NCBI RefSeq assembly: GCF_008933155.1
Contig: NZ_WBVP01000017.1
Span: 1-64,000, forward strand
Source of the DNA: Aliivibrio finisterrensis
Lineage (GTDB): Bacteria > Pseudomonadota > Gammaproteobacteria > Enterobacterales > Vibrionaceae
Reading direction: 5' to 3'
Length of the DNA: 64,000 nt
The position numbers were made by a program, and so were the translations under genes. Shown here piece after piece: positions 27,660-36,858 of the stretch. The notes under the pieces are model-generated. The model did no database searches and was not told the origin of the DNA. It saw nothing but the letters and a program-made list of their open reading frames with translations. The number at the start of each line of letters is the position of its first letter. Positions within the stretch are counted from its first letter, which is position 1.

Positions 27660-27688
27660 CTTGAAAACCCTACACCTTCCCCCCATTA
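27660..27688 (+). promoter_or_regulatory. Sigma-32 (heat-shock) promoter of hslVU
   Basis: CTTGAAA (27660-27666) and CCCCATTA (27681-27688), separated by 14 bases, match the RpoH consensus very well. They lie about 70 bases before the hslV start, directly after the ftsN terminator. Confidence 0.8.
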
Positions 27689-27757
27689 CAATAGTAATAA
27701 TCATGAAGATGATGTCATACTTTAATTAATGGCGCCGTCGAATAAGAGGTTTTACTC

Positions 27758-28282
27758 GTGACTACAATTGTTTCTGTACGCCGTGAAGGCAAAGTCGTGG
27801 TTGCTGGCGATGGCCAAGCATCTCAAGGTGATATGATCGCAAAAGGCAACGTAAAAAAAGTACGTCGTCTGTACAATGACTCTGTTCTTGTTGGTTTTGC
27901 TGGCAGCACAGCAGATGCCTTTATTCTGTTCGACCTGTGTGAACGAAAATTAGAAATGCACCAAGGTAACTTAACCAAAGCCGCGGTTGAGTTAGCCAAA
28001 GAATGGCGTAGTGACCGAGCATTACGTCGTCTTGAAGCCATGTTAATTGTGGCAGACAAAACCACCTCGCTTATCATCAGTGGTACAGGCGATTTAATCA
28101 ACGCGGACAATGATTTACTGACTATCGGTTCTGGTGGCTATTTTGCTCGCTCTGCAGCGACCGCATTACTAGAGAATACCGATTTAGATGCTCGTGAAAT
28201 TGCCACAAAAGCGCTAACTATTGCTGGTGATATCGACGTATACACCAACCACAATCATACCGTTGAAGAACTGAACGCTTAA
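27758..28282 (+). CDS. hslV: ATP-dependent protease subunit HslV
   Basis: HslV is the peptidase of the HslUV proteasome-like heat-shock protease. The translated start [20 protein letters not shown] leaves the catalytic N-terminal Thr after methionine removal; [21 protein letters not shown] is characteristic. The start codon is GTG. Length 174 residues is normal. It precedes hslU by 18 bases in a heat-shock operon. Confidence 0.96.
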   Translation: MTTIVSVRREGKVVVAGDGQASQGDMIAKGNVKKVRRLYNDSVLVGFAGSTADAFILFDLCERKLEMHQGNLTKAAVELAKEWRSDRALRRLEAMLIVADKTTSLIISGTGDLINADNDLLTIGSGGYFARSAATALLENTDLDAREIATKALTIAGDIDVYTNHNHTVEELNA

Positions 28283-28300
28283 CCAAAATAAGGAATACCC

Positions 28301-29635
28301 ATGTCTGAAATGACTCCTCGTGAAATTGTACACGAACTAGATAGCCATATTATTGGTCAAGATAAAGCAAAACGTTCAGTCGCGATTGCACTTCGTAACC
28401 GCTGGCGTCGTATGCAATTGGCACCAAATTTACGCGCCGAAGTTACGCCTAAAAACATCCTAATGATTGGTCCTACTGGTGTAGGTAAAACAGAGATTGC
28501 ACGTCGTTTAGCTAAGTTAGCAAATGCGCCTTTCATTAAAGTTGAAGCGACTAAGTTCACTGAAGTAGGTTACGTTGGTAAAGAAGTTGAGAGTATCATT
28601 CGTGATTTAACCGATGTTGCTATCAAAATGACACACCAACAAGCCGTTGAAAAAGTAAAATTCCGAGCTGAAGAGCAAGCGGAAGACCGGATTCTAGACA
28701 TTTTATTACCACCAGCGCGTGATGCATGGGGTAATAACGAAGAAGGTGATAATGATTCTGGTACCCGTCAATCTTTCCGTAAAAAACTGCGTGAAGGCAA
28801 ACTAGACGACAAAGAAATTGAAGTGGATGTTGCTGCACCTCAGGTTGGTGTAGAGATCATGGCTCCCCCTGGCATGGAGGAGATGACAAACCAACTTCAA
28901 GGTATGTTCCAAAACCTATCAGGCGGTAATACAACCAAAAAGCGTAAGATGAAAATTGTTGATGCCCTTAAAGCACTAACAGAAGAAGAAGGCGTGAAAC
29001 TGGTTAATCCTGAAGAACTAAAAGAACAAGCCATCTTTAACGTAGAAAACAACGGTATCGTATTTATCGATGAAATAGACAAGATCTGTAAAGGCTCAAA
29101 CTCTCATTCAGGTGATGTTTCTCGTGAAGGCGTGCAACGTGATTTACTGCCATTAGTTGAGGGCAGCACAGTAAGTACTAAACACGGTATGGTGAAAACC
29201 GATCATATGTTATTCATCACATCGGGTGCATTCCAGATGGCAAAACCGTCTGATCTAATCCCTGAGTTACAAGGCCGTTTACCTATCCGTGTTGAGCTTG
29301 AAGCATTAACAGCAAATGACTTCAAACGTATCTTAACGGAACCAAACGCGTCATTAACTGAACAATACATAGCCCTATTGGCAACCGAAAATGTAAGCGT
29401 TGAATTTACTGAAGATGGCATCACTCGTATTGCTGAGTCCGCTTTCCAAGTAAACGAAAGTACAGAAAACATTGGTGCTCGTCGCTTACATACGGTGATG
29501 GAACGCCTAATGGAAGAGATCTCTTACGATGCTTCTGAAAAACACGGCGAGAGCTTAGTTGTTGATGCTGAATACGTAAGTTCCCGTTTAGGCAAGCTCG
29601 TCGCAGATGAAGATTTAAGTCGCTTCATTCTTTAA
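28301..29635 (+). CDS. hslU: ATP-dependent protease ATPase subunit HslU
   Basis: HslU is the hexameric AAA+ unfoldase that feeds substrates to HslV. It begins [20 protein letters not shown] and has Walker [19 protein letters not shown] (about residues 57-74). The I-domain insertion follows, with [13 protein letters not shown], then Walker [10 protein letters not shown], sensor regions and the C-terminal LSRFIL tail that docks into HslV. At 444 residues it is typical (E. coli 443). AAAATAAGGAA lies before its ATG. Confidence 0.97.
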   Translation: MSEMTPREIVHELDSHIIGQDKAKRSVAIALRNRWRRMQLAPNLRAEVTPKNILMIGPTGVGKTEIARRLAKLANAPFIKVEATKFTEVGYVGKEVESIIRDLTDVAIKMTHQQAVEKVKFRAEEQAEDRILDILLPPARDAWGNNEEGDNDSGTRQSFRKKLREGKLDDKEIEVDVAAPQVGVEIMAPPGMEEMTNQLQGMFQNLSGGNTTKKRKMKIVDALKALTEEEGVKLVNPEELKEQAIFNVENNGIVFIDEIDKICKGSNSHSGDVSREGVQRDLLPLVEGSTVSTKHGMVKTDHMLFITSGAFQMAKPSDLIPELQGRLPIRVELEALTANDFKRILTEPNASLTEQYIALLATENVSVEFTEDGITRIAESAFQVNESTENIGARRLHTVMERLMEEISYDASEKHGESLVVDAEYVSSRLGKLVADEDLSRFIL

Positions 29636-29662
29636 TTTTTAGCCTTTACGCTAGATGGTATC

Positions 29663-29695
29663 AAGCCTCGTTAATGAAAATTAGCGAGGCTTTCT
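29663..29695 (+). terminator. hslVU terminator
   Basis: AAGCCTCGTTAAT pairs with ATTAGCGAGGCTT (one G-U pair) and is followed by TTCTCTTT, about 28 bases after the hslU stop. Confidence 0.8.
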
Positions 29696-29714
29696 CTTTA
29701 GGAAACGCATTATT

Positions 29715-30116
29715 TTAAGCCACGATTTCCCAAGAGTGGGTCATATCAATGCCTTCACCTAGCATTAAACATACTGAACAATACTTCTGTAATGAATCAG
29801 CAGTAACTTGCTCAACAATGCCAGGATCCAGATTATCACCACTCACTTCAAAATGAATATTCACATAAGTAAACAGCTTTGGCGCAGTTTCACGACGCGC
29901 GCTTGATAACTTAGCAATACAGCCTGTTACTTTTTGATTTGCAGATTTAAGTCCATCTACAACATCAACAGAACTGCATCCACCAGCGGCCATTAACACC
30001 ATTTCCATCGGGCTTGGGGCTTTTTCACCACCATTTCCATCCATTACCACAGAGTGGCCAGATTGAGATTGACCTAGGAAAGTAAATCCCTCAATCCATT
30101 TAACTTCAGCGTTCAT
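29715..30116 (-). CDS. yhfA: OsmC-family protein (YhfA-like)
   Basis: This 133-residue protein belongs to the OsmC/Ohr fold, small dimeric proteins often with thiol-dependent peroxidase activity. The OsmC-type cysteines are seen in GGCSSVDVVDGL (first Cys) and KYCSVCLML (second site). It is nearest to YhfA, whose gene adjoins crp in E. coli in the same divergent arrangement. A specific substrate is not known. The shared upstream region with crp contains a strong CRP site that may repress or activate it. Confidence 0.82.
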   Translation of the reverse strand: MNAEVKWIEGFTFLGQSQSGHSVVMDGNGGEKAPSPMEMVLMAAGGCSSVDVVDGLKSANQKVTGCIAKLSSARRETAPKLFTYVNIHFEVSGDNLDPGIVEQVTADSLQKYCSVCLMLGEGIDMTHSWEIVA

Positions 30117-30147
30117 AAAAGCCTCTTTACTACATAAAAAGAAAACT

Positions 30148-30163
30148 CGTGATCCATTTCACG
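30148..30163. promoter_or_regulatory. CRP site in the yhfA-crp intergenic region
   Basis: CGTGA-TCCATT-TCACG is a symmetric near-consensus CRP site with the correct spacer. It lies 30 bases from the yhfA start and about 200 before crp, similar to the autoregulatory, divergent-promoter arrangement known in E. coli. Confidence 0.75.
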
Positions 30164-30361
30164 AAATTGTGCCCTTGGTCGCACATTTCATACGATCAAA
30201 GTCAAGAAATCAACGGCGAAACAAGGTATGATTTTATCAATTATCTCAACGAACATGCAGCCTTGTTCCGATAACCATATTCTATAGGCCAAACTGATAT
30301 TTGGCTCAGTTATTTTAAAATGGACATCGCCTACTTGGCAAACGCAGAGGAAGTATAAAGT

Positions 30362-30994
30362 ATGGTTCTAGGTAAACCTCAGACAGACCCAACATTAGAG
30401 TGGTTCTTATCTCATTGTCACATTCATAAGTACCCTTCAAAAAGTACTTTAATCCACGCTGGTGAAAAAGCTGAGACACTTTACTACATCGTAAAAGGTT
30501 CTGTTGCTGTACTAATCAAAGATGAAGAAGGTAAAGAAATGATCCTTTCTTACCTTAACCAAGGTGACTTCATCGGTGAGCTTGGCTTGTTTGAAGAAGG
30601 TCAAGAACGTTCAGCATGGGTTCGTGCTAAAAGCCCTTGTGAAGTGGCTGAAATTTCATTTAAGAAATTCCGTCAGCTTATTCAAGTAAACCCAGATATT
30701 CTGATGCGTCTTTCTGCTCAAATGGCAACTCGTCTACAAATCACTAGCCAAAAAGTAGGTGATTTAGCATTCCTAGACGTGACAGGCCGTATCGCTCAGA
30801 CTCTATTGAATCTAGCTAAACAACCAGATGCAATGACTCACCCAGATGGCATGCAAATTAAGATCACTCGTCAAGAGATCGGTCAAATTGTAGGTTGTTC
30901 ACGTGAAACTGTTGGCCGTATCTTGAAGATGCTTGAAGAGCAAAACTTGATCTCTGCACACGGTAAAACAATCGTAGTTTACGGTACTCGTTAA
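30362..30994 (+). CDS. crp: cAMP receptor protein
   Basis: CRP is the global cAMP-dependent transcription regulator. The 210 residues start [19 protein letters not shown], contain the cyclic-nucleotide pocket [20 protein letters not shown] with its conserved Arg and Ser, and end with the recognition helix region [19 protein letters not shown]. It is essentially identical in layout to E. coli CRP. Candidate targets in this window are cytR, the porin gene and crp/yhfA themselves. Confidence 0.98.
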   Translation: MVLGKPQTDPTLEWFLSHCHIHKYPSKSTLIHAGEKAETLYYIVKGSVAVLIKDEEGKEMILSYLNQGDFIGELGLFEEGQERSAWVRAKSPCEVAEISFKKFRQLIQVNPDILMRLSAQMATRLQITSQKVGDLAFLDVTGRIAQTLLNLAKQPDAMTHPDGMQIKITRQEIGQIVGCSRETVGRILKMLEEQNLISAHGKTIVVYGTR

Positions 30995-31016
30995 TTTAAC
31001 GCTTATCTTAAACGAA

Positions 31017-31047
31017 TAAAAACGCAGCCCTTGAACTGCGTTTTTTT
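31017..31047 (+). terminator. crp terminator
   Basis: AAAAACGCAG pairs with CTGCGTTTTT across an 8-nt loop and is followed by further T, just after crp. Confidence 0.88.
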
Positions 31048-31062
31048 ATGCCTAAATTTTAG

Positions 31063-31231
31063 AATTATACCAATCACAGTAAGTAAGTGTTCAGAAATAG
31101 CGCAGGAAAAATGCTTGAGAACAAGGCGGAATTTTTCGATAAGTAGTTATTCTACAATCAAAAATTTCAACGTAGTTATCGAGCATTTTAACCAGTTAGG
31201 ATGATCAGTTATTTACTACGATTGGTATTAA
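31063..31231. mobile_element. MITE-like inverted-repeat element (about 165 bp)
   Basis: The left end AATTATACCAATCACAGTAA and the right end, read in reverse complement as TTAATACCAATCGTAGTAA, are terminal inverted repeats of roughly 18-20 bp. The interior contains a second dyad: ATTTTTCGATAAGTAGTTATTC on one arm and a related AAATTTCAACGTAGTTATCGAG on the other. No gene is inside. I recall closely similar elements as dispersed non-coding repeats in Aliivibrio and Photobacterium genomes, but could not check. The right terminal repeat supplies the stop codon of the DUF1338 gene. It is probably moved by a transposase in trans. Confidence 0.7.
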
Positions 31232-32022
31232 CTGTCTGTGCTTTCAAAAATTTTATCAGCAGATGTAGCGACAAATCCTGTATATATCTTGCCATTAGGT
31301 AGCGAATAACGCTTAGCAAACTCATAAAATCCACCTGGGATGTCAAACTCACCCTCAGTAAAGCTCACTTTCACTTTATCGGCCATGGTTGATGACTGTT
31401 CTAAGTAAACCTCAGGAGAGCCTTTCACTTCACCACCCACTTCGTTCATTGCAAAACCAGCATCACGTAAGTGTTGGTTCACATCAACCACTTCAGCAAA
31501 CGCTTCAAGCTGATTAACATAAACCGTAAAGTGATTAGCACCATAACCATGAGCTGCCAGCCAAGAAGCGTACTCACTCTCTTTTGCTAAGATTTGATAT
31601 TCCTCAAAACTTAACGCCCAAGGACGGCCCGCTGAAAGAAAATCGCTGGTCGCAAAATAATGCGCTGGCACCTGTTCAACCAAAGTATGAATAATGTTCT
31701 GAGTCTCAAGCGATAGCTCTTCAACTAAAATCTCACTAATAAAAACAAGTGGCGCATTAGGATCTGGATGCTCAAAATGCTGTGCTTTGAGTTTTTTCGC
31801 TTCAAAATCATACGTCTCACACGCTTTATACCCTATTGCTAAAAATGGGGCGGCTAACGTTTGCAAGCCAACCTTAGGCAAATTAAACGTACGTAATGCA
31901 ATGTGATCGTTAATCAATTCATCGCCATTAGATAATAACTGATGAACCTTTCCTGCCGACGGGGATAAACGAGTAATATAATCTTGCCATAATGACGAAA
32001 ATAAAGACGTTACGTTATTCAT
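31228..32022 (-). CDS. DUF1338 family protein in the ast cluster
   Basis: This 264-residue protein belongs to the DUF1338 family, a metal-binding VOC-like fold. Larger members (HglS/YdcJ) convert 2-oxoadipate to 2-hydroxyglutarate. Candidate metal ligands are the His in DHIALRTF (about residue 39), the His in GANHFTVYV (about 165) and a Glu in VYLEQS. It follows astD by 12 bases and is likely in the same transcript, which suggests a role in arginine or related amino acid breakdown; that is inference. I start at ATG 32022, eight bases after AAGAGG, in preference to a GTG at 32031. The stop codon lies in the end of a MITE-like element, so the last residues may have been changed by insertion. 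Confidence 0.78.
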   Translation of the reverse strand: MNNVTSLFSSLWQDYITRLSPSAGKVHQLLSNGDELINDHIALRTFNLPKVGLQTLAAPFLAIGYKACETYDFEAKKLKAQHFEHPDPNAPLVFISEILVEELSLETQNIIHTLVEQVPAHYFATSDFLSAGRPWALSFEEYQILAKESEYASWLAAHGYGANHFTVYVNQLEAFAEVVDVNQHLRDAGFAMNEVGGEVKGSPEVYLEQSSTMADKVKVSFTEGEFDIPGGFYEFAKRYSLPNGKIYTGFVATSADKIFESTDS

Positions 32023-32034
32023 GCCTATCACCTC

Positions 32035-33492
32035 TTATAAAGTTAAACCAGGAGACAGTTGAGCGGGAATTTCACAGGCATCGCCTTCCATTGAGGCCAT
32101 TGGGTAGGCACAATAATCTGCCGCATAGTAGGCACTTGGTTTCATATTGCCTGATGCCCCCGGACCACCAAATGGCGCGTCACCACTTGCTCCAGTTAAT
32201 TGACGGTTACGATTTACAATACCTGCGCGAATATGCTCTACAAAATATTCCCACTCATTGTCATCCGTTGAAACAAGGCCTGCCGATAAACCATAACGAG
32301 TGTCATTAGCAAGCTCTACCGCTTCTTCTAACGTTTCATAGCGTACTATTTGCAATAATGGGCCAAAGTATTCTTCATCCGGTAATTCAGCTACATTAGT
32401 CGCATCGATAATGCCCGGAGAAACAAAAGCGTGGCCTAAGCTTTTCGCCTCAAGCAGTGATTCACCACCTAAAGCTTGTAAATTCTTCTGAGCATTTAAA
32501 ATAAACTCTGCCGCAGCGACTGATATTTGCGGTCCCATGAATGGCACGTTATCAGCAAAAGGTTGGTCAACCACAATGCTTTTTGCGACTTCAACAAGAC
32601 GCACAACTAACTCATCTCCAGCTTGACCTTTTGGCACATACAGACGACGAGCACAAGTACAACGCTGACCAGCACTGATAAAAGCTGACTGAATAATGGT
32701 ATAAACCGTCGCTTCTCGATCTCCAAAATTATGAGAGATCACCATTGGGTTATTCCCCCCCATTTCTAGGGCCAGCATTTTCCCTGTATCTCCTGCAAAT
32801 TGGCGATGTAAAATATGCCCTGTATTCGCACTGCCGGTAAACAACAACCCATCAATCCCTTTAGCGCTAGCCAGTGCTTCACCCGTTTCACGAGCACCTT
32901 GTACTAAGTTAATCACTCCATTAGGTAAACCGGCTTGCTGCCACAGCTGCATAATTACTTCACTGGTCCATGGTGTTTGCTCTGAAGGTTTTAATACCAC
33001 GGTATTACCCGCAAGTAACGCAGGAACGATATGACCATTTGGTAGGTGTCCTGGGAAGTTATACGGCCCAAAGACAGCCATTACTCCTAGTGGGCGATGT
33101 CTTAGTACAATTTTACTCCCTGCTGCTTCACGCTCTTTATGTGGCGTTCTTTCATGGTAAGCACGAATGGAAATCGCGATTTTCCCCACCATAGCTCCCG
33201 CTTCGGTTTTTGTTTCCCAGAATGGTTTACCGGTCTCTTTTGCAATAACTTCAGCAACTTTATCAGCATTCTCTTTTACCAATTCAGCAAAGCGCTCGAT
33301 AACCGCTTGGCGCGCTTCAAAAGGCTGTTTTTTCCACTCAATAAAGGCATGACGTGCCGCACTAACAGCAGACTCAACCTGTTCTTTGGTTGCGCTGTCT
33401 CCTTCCCACACCACTTCACTGTTGTATGGGCTTACTGATTGTATGGTTTCACCTTGTCCTGAAACCCAATCCCCTGCAATCCAATGTGTCAT
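32035..33492 (-). CDS. astD: Succinylglutamate-semialdehyde dehydrogenase
   Basis: AstD oxidises N-succinylglutamate semialdehyde to succinylglutamate, the fourth step of the arginine succinyltransferase pathway. It is an NAD-dependent aldehyde dehydrogenase of 485 residues. Landmarks are [13 protein letters not shown], the GSANTGH cofactor loop, the ELG-type glutamate box LEMGGNNP and the catalytic cysteine in [10 protein letters not shown]. It follows astA by 12 bases in the astC-astA-astD cluster. Confidence 0.94.
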   Translation of the reverse strand: MTHWIAGDWVSGQGETIQSVSPYNSEVVWEGDSATKEQVESAVSAARHAFIEWKKQPFEARQAVIERFAELVKENADKVAEVIAKETGKPFWETKTEAGAMVGKIAISIRAYHERTPHKEREAAGSKIVLRHRPLGVMAVFGPYNFPGHLPNGHIVPALLAGNTVVLKPSEQTPWTSEVIMQLWQQAGLPNGVINLVQGARETGEALASAKGIDGLLFTGSANTGHILHRQFAGDTGKMLALEMGGNNPMVISHNFGDREATVYTIIQSAFISAGQRCTCARRLYVPKGQAGDELVVRLVEVAKSIVVDQPFADNVPFMGPQISVAAAEFILNAQKNLQALGGESLLEAKSLGHAFVSPGIIDATNVAELPDEEYFGPLLQIVRYETLEEAVELANDTRYGLSAGLVSTDDNEWEYFVEHIRAGIVNRNRQLTGASGDAPFGGPGASGNMKPSAYYAADYCAYPMASMEGDACEIPAQLSPGLTL

Positions 33493-33504
33493 ATCCTTTG
33501 TCCT

Positions 33505-34524
33505 CTATTGAGCTAATAAACGTACGTAATCATCCACTTCTACTTGCAATGCCGTTGCTGCTTCTTGCGTTAAATGAACGGTATCAGTCGCTTTATCATA
33601 AGCGGCGGTGGTTGCTGTTGCTCTGAAATTCTCAAACGATGTGTTTGCAATTAAATACTGCTGTGAGCTGTTATGCTCTGTGATGATCACTTTAGCTTTA
33701 AATGAATTTCGCACCGATTCAATGCTGCGTAAATCACATTCAACCGTCGGCCCTGCATCAAAAATATCGACATAACCTCGACAGCGGAAACCTTCATTTT
33801 CTAATAGTCTTAGAGCAGGTTTAGTGTTGTCATGCACCTTACCGATAACCGCCTGAGCCTCTTTACTTAATAAGCTAACGTAGATTGGTAGCTTAGGCAT
33901 AAGATCTGCAATGAATCCTTTATATCCAATACCCGTTAGATAATCCGCTTCAGTAAAATCAATTGAGAAGAAGTGTTTTTGCAGCCATTTCCAAAATGGT
34001 GACTCCCCTTCTGCATCAGAAACACCACGCATTTCTGCAAAAATAGTGTCTGAAAAACGATGCGGATGTTCCGCCATCATTAAAAAACGCGCTTTAGACA
34101 TTAAACGACCATTCAGGCCTTCACGAAACTCTGGGCGTAAGAAAAGCGTACAGATCTCAGTACTGCCAGTGTAATTGCTGCCAAAAGTCAGTACCTTCAC
34201 AACATTATTAACATTGAGCTTACGTGAGAAATGAACCACTTTACTGATGTGATAATTATAGAAGGGAGAATCCAAACCAACCGCAGCTTCTATTCCTGTA
34301 GTTCCTGTAACCTCCCCCGTTACTGAATCTTGGCCAACCATTAGGTAACCTTCTGTTCCAGGCTCTTGAACTTCTTTTTCAAAACTATCTATGGAGTGAT
34401 CAATTCGATTTCGTAATTGCTCTTCGTTAACGGGTAGCGAGGTGAAACCATGACCTGATTCCACAGCACACTGATGAAGTGCAGGATAATCTTCCTGAGT
34501 GATAGGACGAATAACAAGCATCAA
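33505..34524 (-). CDS. astA: Arginine N-succinyltransferase
   Basis: AstA transfers succinyl from succinyl-CoA to arginine, the first step of the AST arginine-degradation pathway. The 339-residue protein starts MMLVIRPITQEDYPALHQCA and has typical segments VGQDSVTGEVTGTTGIEA, SEICTLFLRPEFREG-like text (STEICTLFLRPEF) and FRCRGYVDIFDAGPTVE. It lies between astC and astD. A 148-base spacer with two hairpins precedes it. The pathway's astB and astE are not in this window. Confidence 0.94.
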   Translation of the reverse strand: MMLVIRPITQEDYPALHQCAVESGHGFTSLPVNEEQLRNRIDHSIDSFEKEVQEPGTEGYLMVGQDSVTGEVTGTTGIEAAVGLDSPFYNYHISKVVHFSRKLNVNNVVKVLTFGSNYTGSTEICTLFLRPEFREGLNGRLMSKARFLMMAEHPHRFSDTIFAEMRGVSDAEGESPFWKWLQKHFFSIDFTEADYLTGIGYKGFIADLMPKLPIYVSLLSKEAQAVIGKVHDNTKPALRLLENEGFRCRGYVDIFDAGPTVECDLRSIESVRNSFKAKVIITEHNSSQQYLIANTSFENFRATATTAAYDKATDTVHLTQEAATALQVEVDDYVRLLAQ

Positions 34525-34562
34525 TATTCCCTCCGATGCGATGTTGCGTAGACTATGCTAAG

Positions 34563-34596
34563 TCCAATAGATAAAACTTCAAGACTATCTATTGGA
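34563..34596 (-). repeat. Perfect 11-bp hairpin between astC and astA
   Basis: TCCAATAGATA pairs with TATCTATTGGA across a 12-nt loop. It is 39 bases before the astA start. There is no T run, so a role as RNA-processing or stability element, or binding site, is more likely than termination. Confidence 0.5.
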
Positions 34597-34630
34597 GTGA
34601 GCACTAGATGATTACTCTAAATAAAAGAAA

Positions 34631-34655
34631 GGCAACCCTATCTACTGGTGTTGCC
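34631..34655 (-). terminator. Terminator-like hairpin after astC
   Basis: On the minus strand GGCAAC pairs with GTTGCC and is followed by TTTCTTTTATTT, about 18 bases past the astC stop. It could terminate or attenuate transcription between astC and astAD. Confidence 0.6.
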
Positions 34656-34672
34656 CAACTCCTTATGTGAAT

Positions 34673-35887
34673 CTATTTATTTAATGACGCAAGTGCTTTA
34701 TCTAGACGCTCAAAACCAAGCTCTACGTCTTCTTTAGTAATAACTAGCGACGGAGTAAATCGAACAACATTGACTCCAGCAACAAGAACCATTAGCCCTT
34801 GTTCGCCTGCTGCTACAAGAACATCGCGAGCACGGCCTTGCCATGCGTCATTTAATGCGGCGCCAAGTAGTAAACCTTTGCCGCGGATCTCTGCGAACAT
34901 ATCGTATTTTGCATTTAACGCTTCTAGCCCATCGCGGAACCATTGCTCACGCTCTTTTACGCCAGCCAATGTTTCTGGCTTTGCCACTTCTTCCACAACG
35001 GCTTCAGCAACAGCACATGCTAATGGGTTACCACCATAAGTTGAACCGTGAGTACCCACTTTTAAGTGTTGAGCCAGATCTGTCGTTGTTAGCATGGCAC
35101 CAATTGGAAAACCACCACCCAGTGATTTTGCAGTACTTAAAATATCAGGCGTAACGCCTAAGCCTTGGTACGCGTAAAAGTCACCAGTACGACCATTACC
35201 CGTTTGTACTTCATCAAAAATAAGCAGTGCGTTGTATTTATCACACAGTGATCTAACACCTTCTACAAATTCTGATGTAGGGGAGATTAATCCACCTTCA
35301 CCTTGCAATGGCTCCATCATAATTGCACAGGTTTTTTCTGACATGTGCGCTTCAAGCTCTGCAAGATTATTGTATTCAAGATGAGAGATATCACCGGGCT
35401 TAGGACCAAAACCATCAGAATAAGCCGCTTGGCCACCGACGGTTACGGTAAAGAAAGTTCGACCATGGAAGCCTTGTTTAAATGCGATGATTTCACTTTT
35501 TTCTTCTCCATGAACATCGACAGCCCATCGTCTCGCTAATTTAAGAGCGGCTTCATTTGCTTCTGCACCTGAGTTAGCAAAGAAAACTTTTTCAGCAAAT
35601 GACACCTCTGTGAGTTTTTTGGCCAAACGAATCGCAGGCTCATTGGTCATCACATTGCTAAGATGCCACAGCTTTTGTGATTGCTCTTGTAAGGCATTAA
35701 CCATGATAGGATGACAATGCCCTAAGCAACTCACGGCAATACCACCAGCAAAATCAACGTACTCTTTGCCCGCTTGGTCCCACACTCGAGCACCTTCCCC
35801 TTTGACGGGGATCACTTCCATTGGGTTATAACAAGGTATCATTACATCATTAAAATCTTTACGTTCGACTTGTGAATTGGTCGTCAT
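34673..35887 (-). CDS. astC: Acetylornithine/succinylornithine aminotransferase
   Basis: This class III PLP aminotransferase acts on N-acetylornithine (biosynthesis, ArgD) and N-succinylornithine (catabolism, AstC). The 404 residues from ATG 35887 (SD AAGGAAAG) contain [32 protein letters not shown] and the PLP lysine in [15 protein letters not shown]. Context is double: it heads the ast cluster, but it is also next to pabA, as argD is in E. coli. One bifunctional enzyme probably serves both pathways, and argD is an equally fair name. The open frame to 35956 is not used. Confidence 0.92.
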   Translation of the reverse strand: MTTNSQVERKDFNDVMIPCYNPMEVIPVKGEGARVWDQAGKEYVDFAGGIAVSCLGHCHPIMVNALQEQSQKLWHLSNVMTNEPAIRLAKKLTEVSFAEKVFFANSGAEANEAALKLARRWAVDVHGEEKSEIIAFKQGFHGRTFFTVTVGGQAAYSDGFGPKPGDISHLEYNNLAELEAHMSEKTCAIMMEPLQGEGGLISPTSEFVEGVRSLCDKYNALLIFDEVQTGNGRTGDFYAYQGLGVTPDILSTAKSLGGGFPIGAMLTTTDLAQHLKVGTHGSTYGGNPLACAVAEAVVEEVAKPETLAGVKEREQWFRDGLEALNAKYDMFAEIRGKGLLLGAALNDAWQGRARDVLVAAGEQGLMVLVAGVNVVRFTPSLVITKEDVELGFERLDKALASLNK

Positions 35888-35970
35888 CACACTTTCCTTC
35901 TGCGTATGCCGTTTTTCAGCATAATATTTACAAATCATTAACCTTTTCAATAGCACAAAATTCTTTTTTT

Positions 35971-36016
35971 GAACTAAAAAAGTTCCATTTCCTATATCAT
36001 ATTGACTGATAAGTCA
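35971..36016. promoter_or_regulatory. Two palindromes upstream of astC
   Basis: GAACT-AAAAA-AGTTC (35971-35985) and TGACT-GATA-AGTCA (36003-36016) are perfect short dyads 85-130 bases before the astC start. They may be regulator-binding sites for the ast cluster, but neither fits the ARG-box pattern. Confidence 0.3.
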
Positions 36017-36195
36017 GTTTATTAGAATAGTTATAGAATAACGCTATAGCAGGTGAGTAGATAAGTAAACGAATTTATAAGAATAGAAGACACAAGGCTT
36101 ATGCATAAATCTTCATATAAATAAGCAGAAAAAAAGACAAAAGAAAAAGTAAGAAGGGTGAACTAGATCGCTCTAGTTAACAGGGGAAATATTAA

Positions 36196-36774
36196 TTATT
36201 TATTAATAAAATTAGAGAGGATATCGTGACCTTGCTCTGTCATTATCGATTCAGGATGAAATTGTACCGCTTCAATCGGCAGCGTTTTATGGCAAAAACC
36301 CATGATCTCATCCATTTCTCCCACTTCATTTTCTGTCCATGCAGTGACTTCAAAGCATGAAGGTAATGTCTCAGCTTTAACCACTAATGAATGATAACGA
36401 GTCACGGTAAGAGGATTATTCAGCCCTTTAAATACGCTTTGCTTAGTATGGATAATTGGCGATGTTTTTCCATGCATGACTTTTTTCGCACGTATCACGT
36501 CACCACCAAATACTTGAGCAATAGCTTGATGACCTAAACACACGCCTAAGATTGGCAGTTTCCCCGCAAAATATTCGATTGCTTGTAGTGAAATACCCGC
36601 TTCATTTGGCGTACAAGGTCCAGGGGAGATAACTAAATGAGATGGATTAAGTGCCTCAATACCTGCAATGTCAATGTCATCATTACGAACCACTTTTACC
36701 TCTGCACCTAACTCACAGAAATACTGATATAAGTTATAGGTAAACGAATCATAATTGTCGATCATTAACAGCAT
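36196..36774 (-). CDS. pabA: Aminodeoxychorismate synthase, glutamine amidotransferase subunit
   Basis: This class I glutamine amidotransferase of 192 residues supplies ammonia for 4-amino-4-deoxychorismate in folate synthesis. The nucleophile is in [15 protein letters not shown], the oxyanion box is [14 protein letters not shown], and the His/Glu pair is in VQFHPESIM. TrpG has the same fold, but the place next to argD/astC and crp matches pabA in E. coli. In some bacteria one protein serves both folate and tryptophan. Confidence 0.88.
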   Translation of the reverse strand: MLLMIDNYDSFTYNLYQYFCELGAEVKVVRNDDIDIAGIEALNPSHLVISPGPCTPNEAGISLQAIEYFAGKLPILGVCLGHQAIAQVFGGDVIRAKKVMHGKTSPIIHTKQSVFKGLNNPLTVTRYHSLVVKAETLPSCFEVTAWTENEVGEMDEIMGFCHKTLPIEAVQFHPESIMTEQGHDILSNFINK

Positions 36775-36802
36775 AAAAAACTACTTAAAAAGATGAATAA
36801 GA

Positions 36803-36837
36803 AATAAAATTGCTCGCAGAGAAACCCTACGAGCAAT
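36803..36837 (-). terminator. trpS terminator
   Basis: ATTGCTCG pairs perfectly with CGAGCAAT across a 13-nt loop. On the minus strand it is followed by TTTATTTC. It lies about 20 bases after the trpS stop and closes the pil-aro-dam-trpS gene run. Confidence 0.75.
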
Positions 36838-36858
36838 CTATTTTATCAGAGCTAAAGA

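Noticed and set aside
32970-35539. Several plus-strand frames of 60-105 codons opposite astD, astA and astC
   Set aside because: Well-supported genes occupy the other strand; the frames have no ribosome sites or recognisable protein features.
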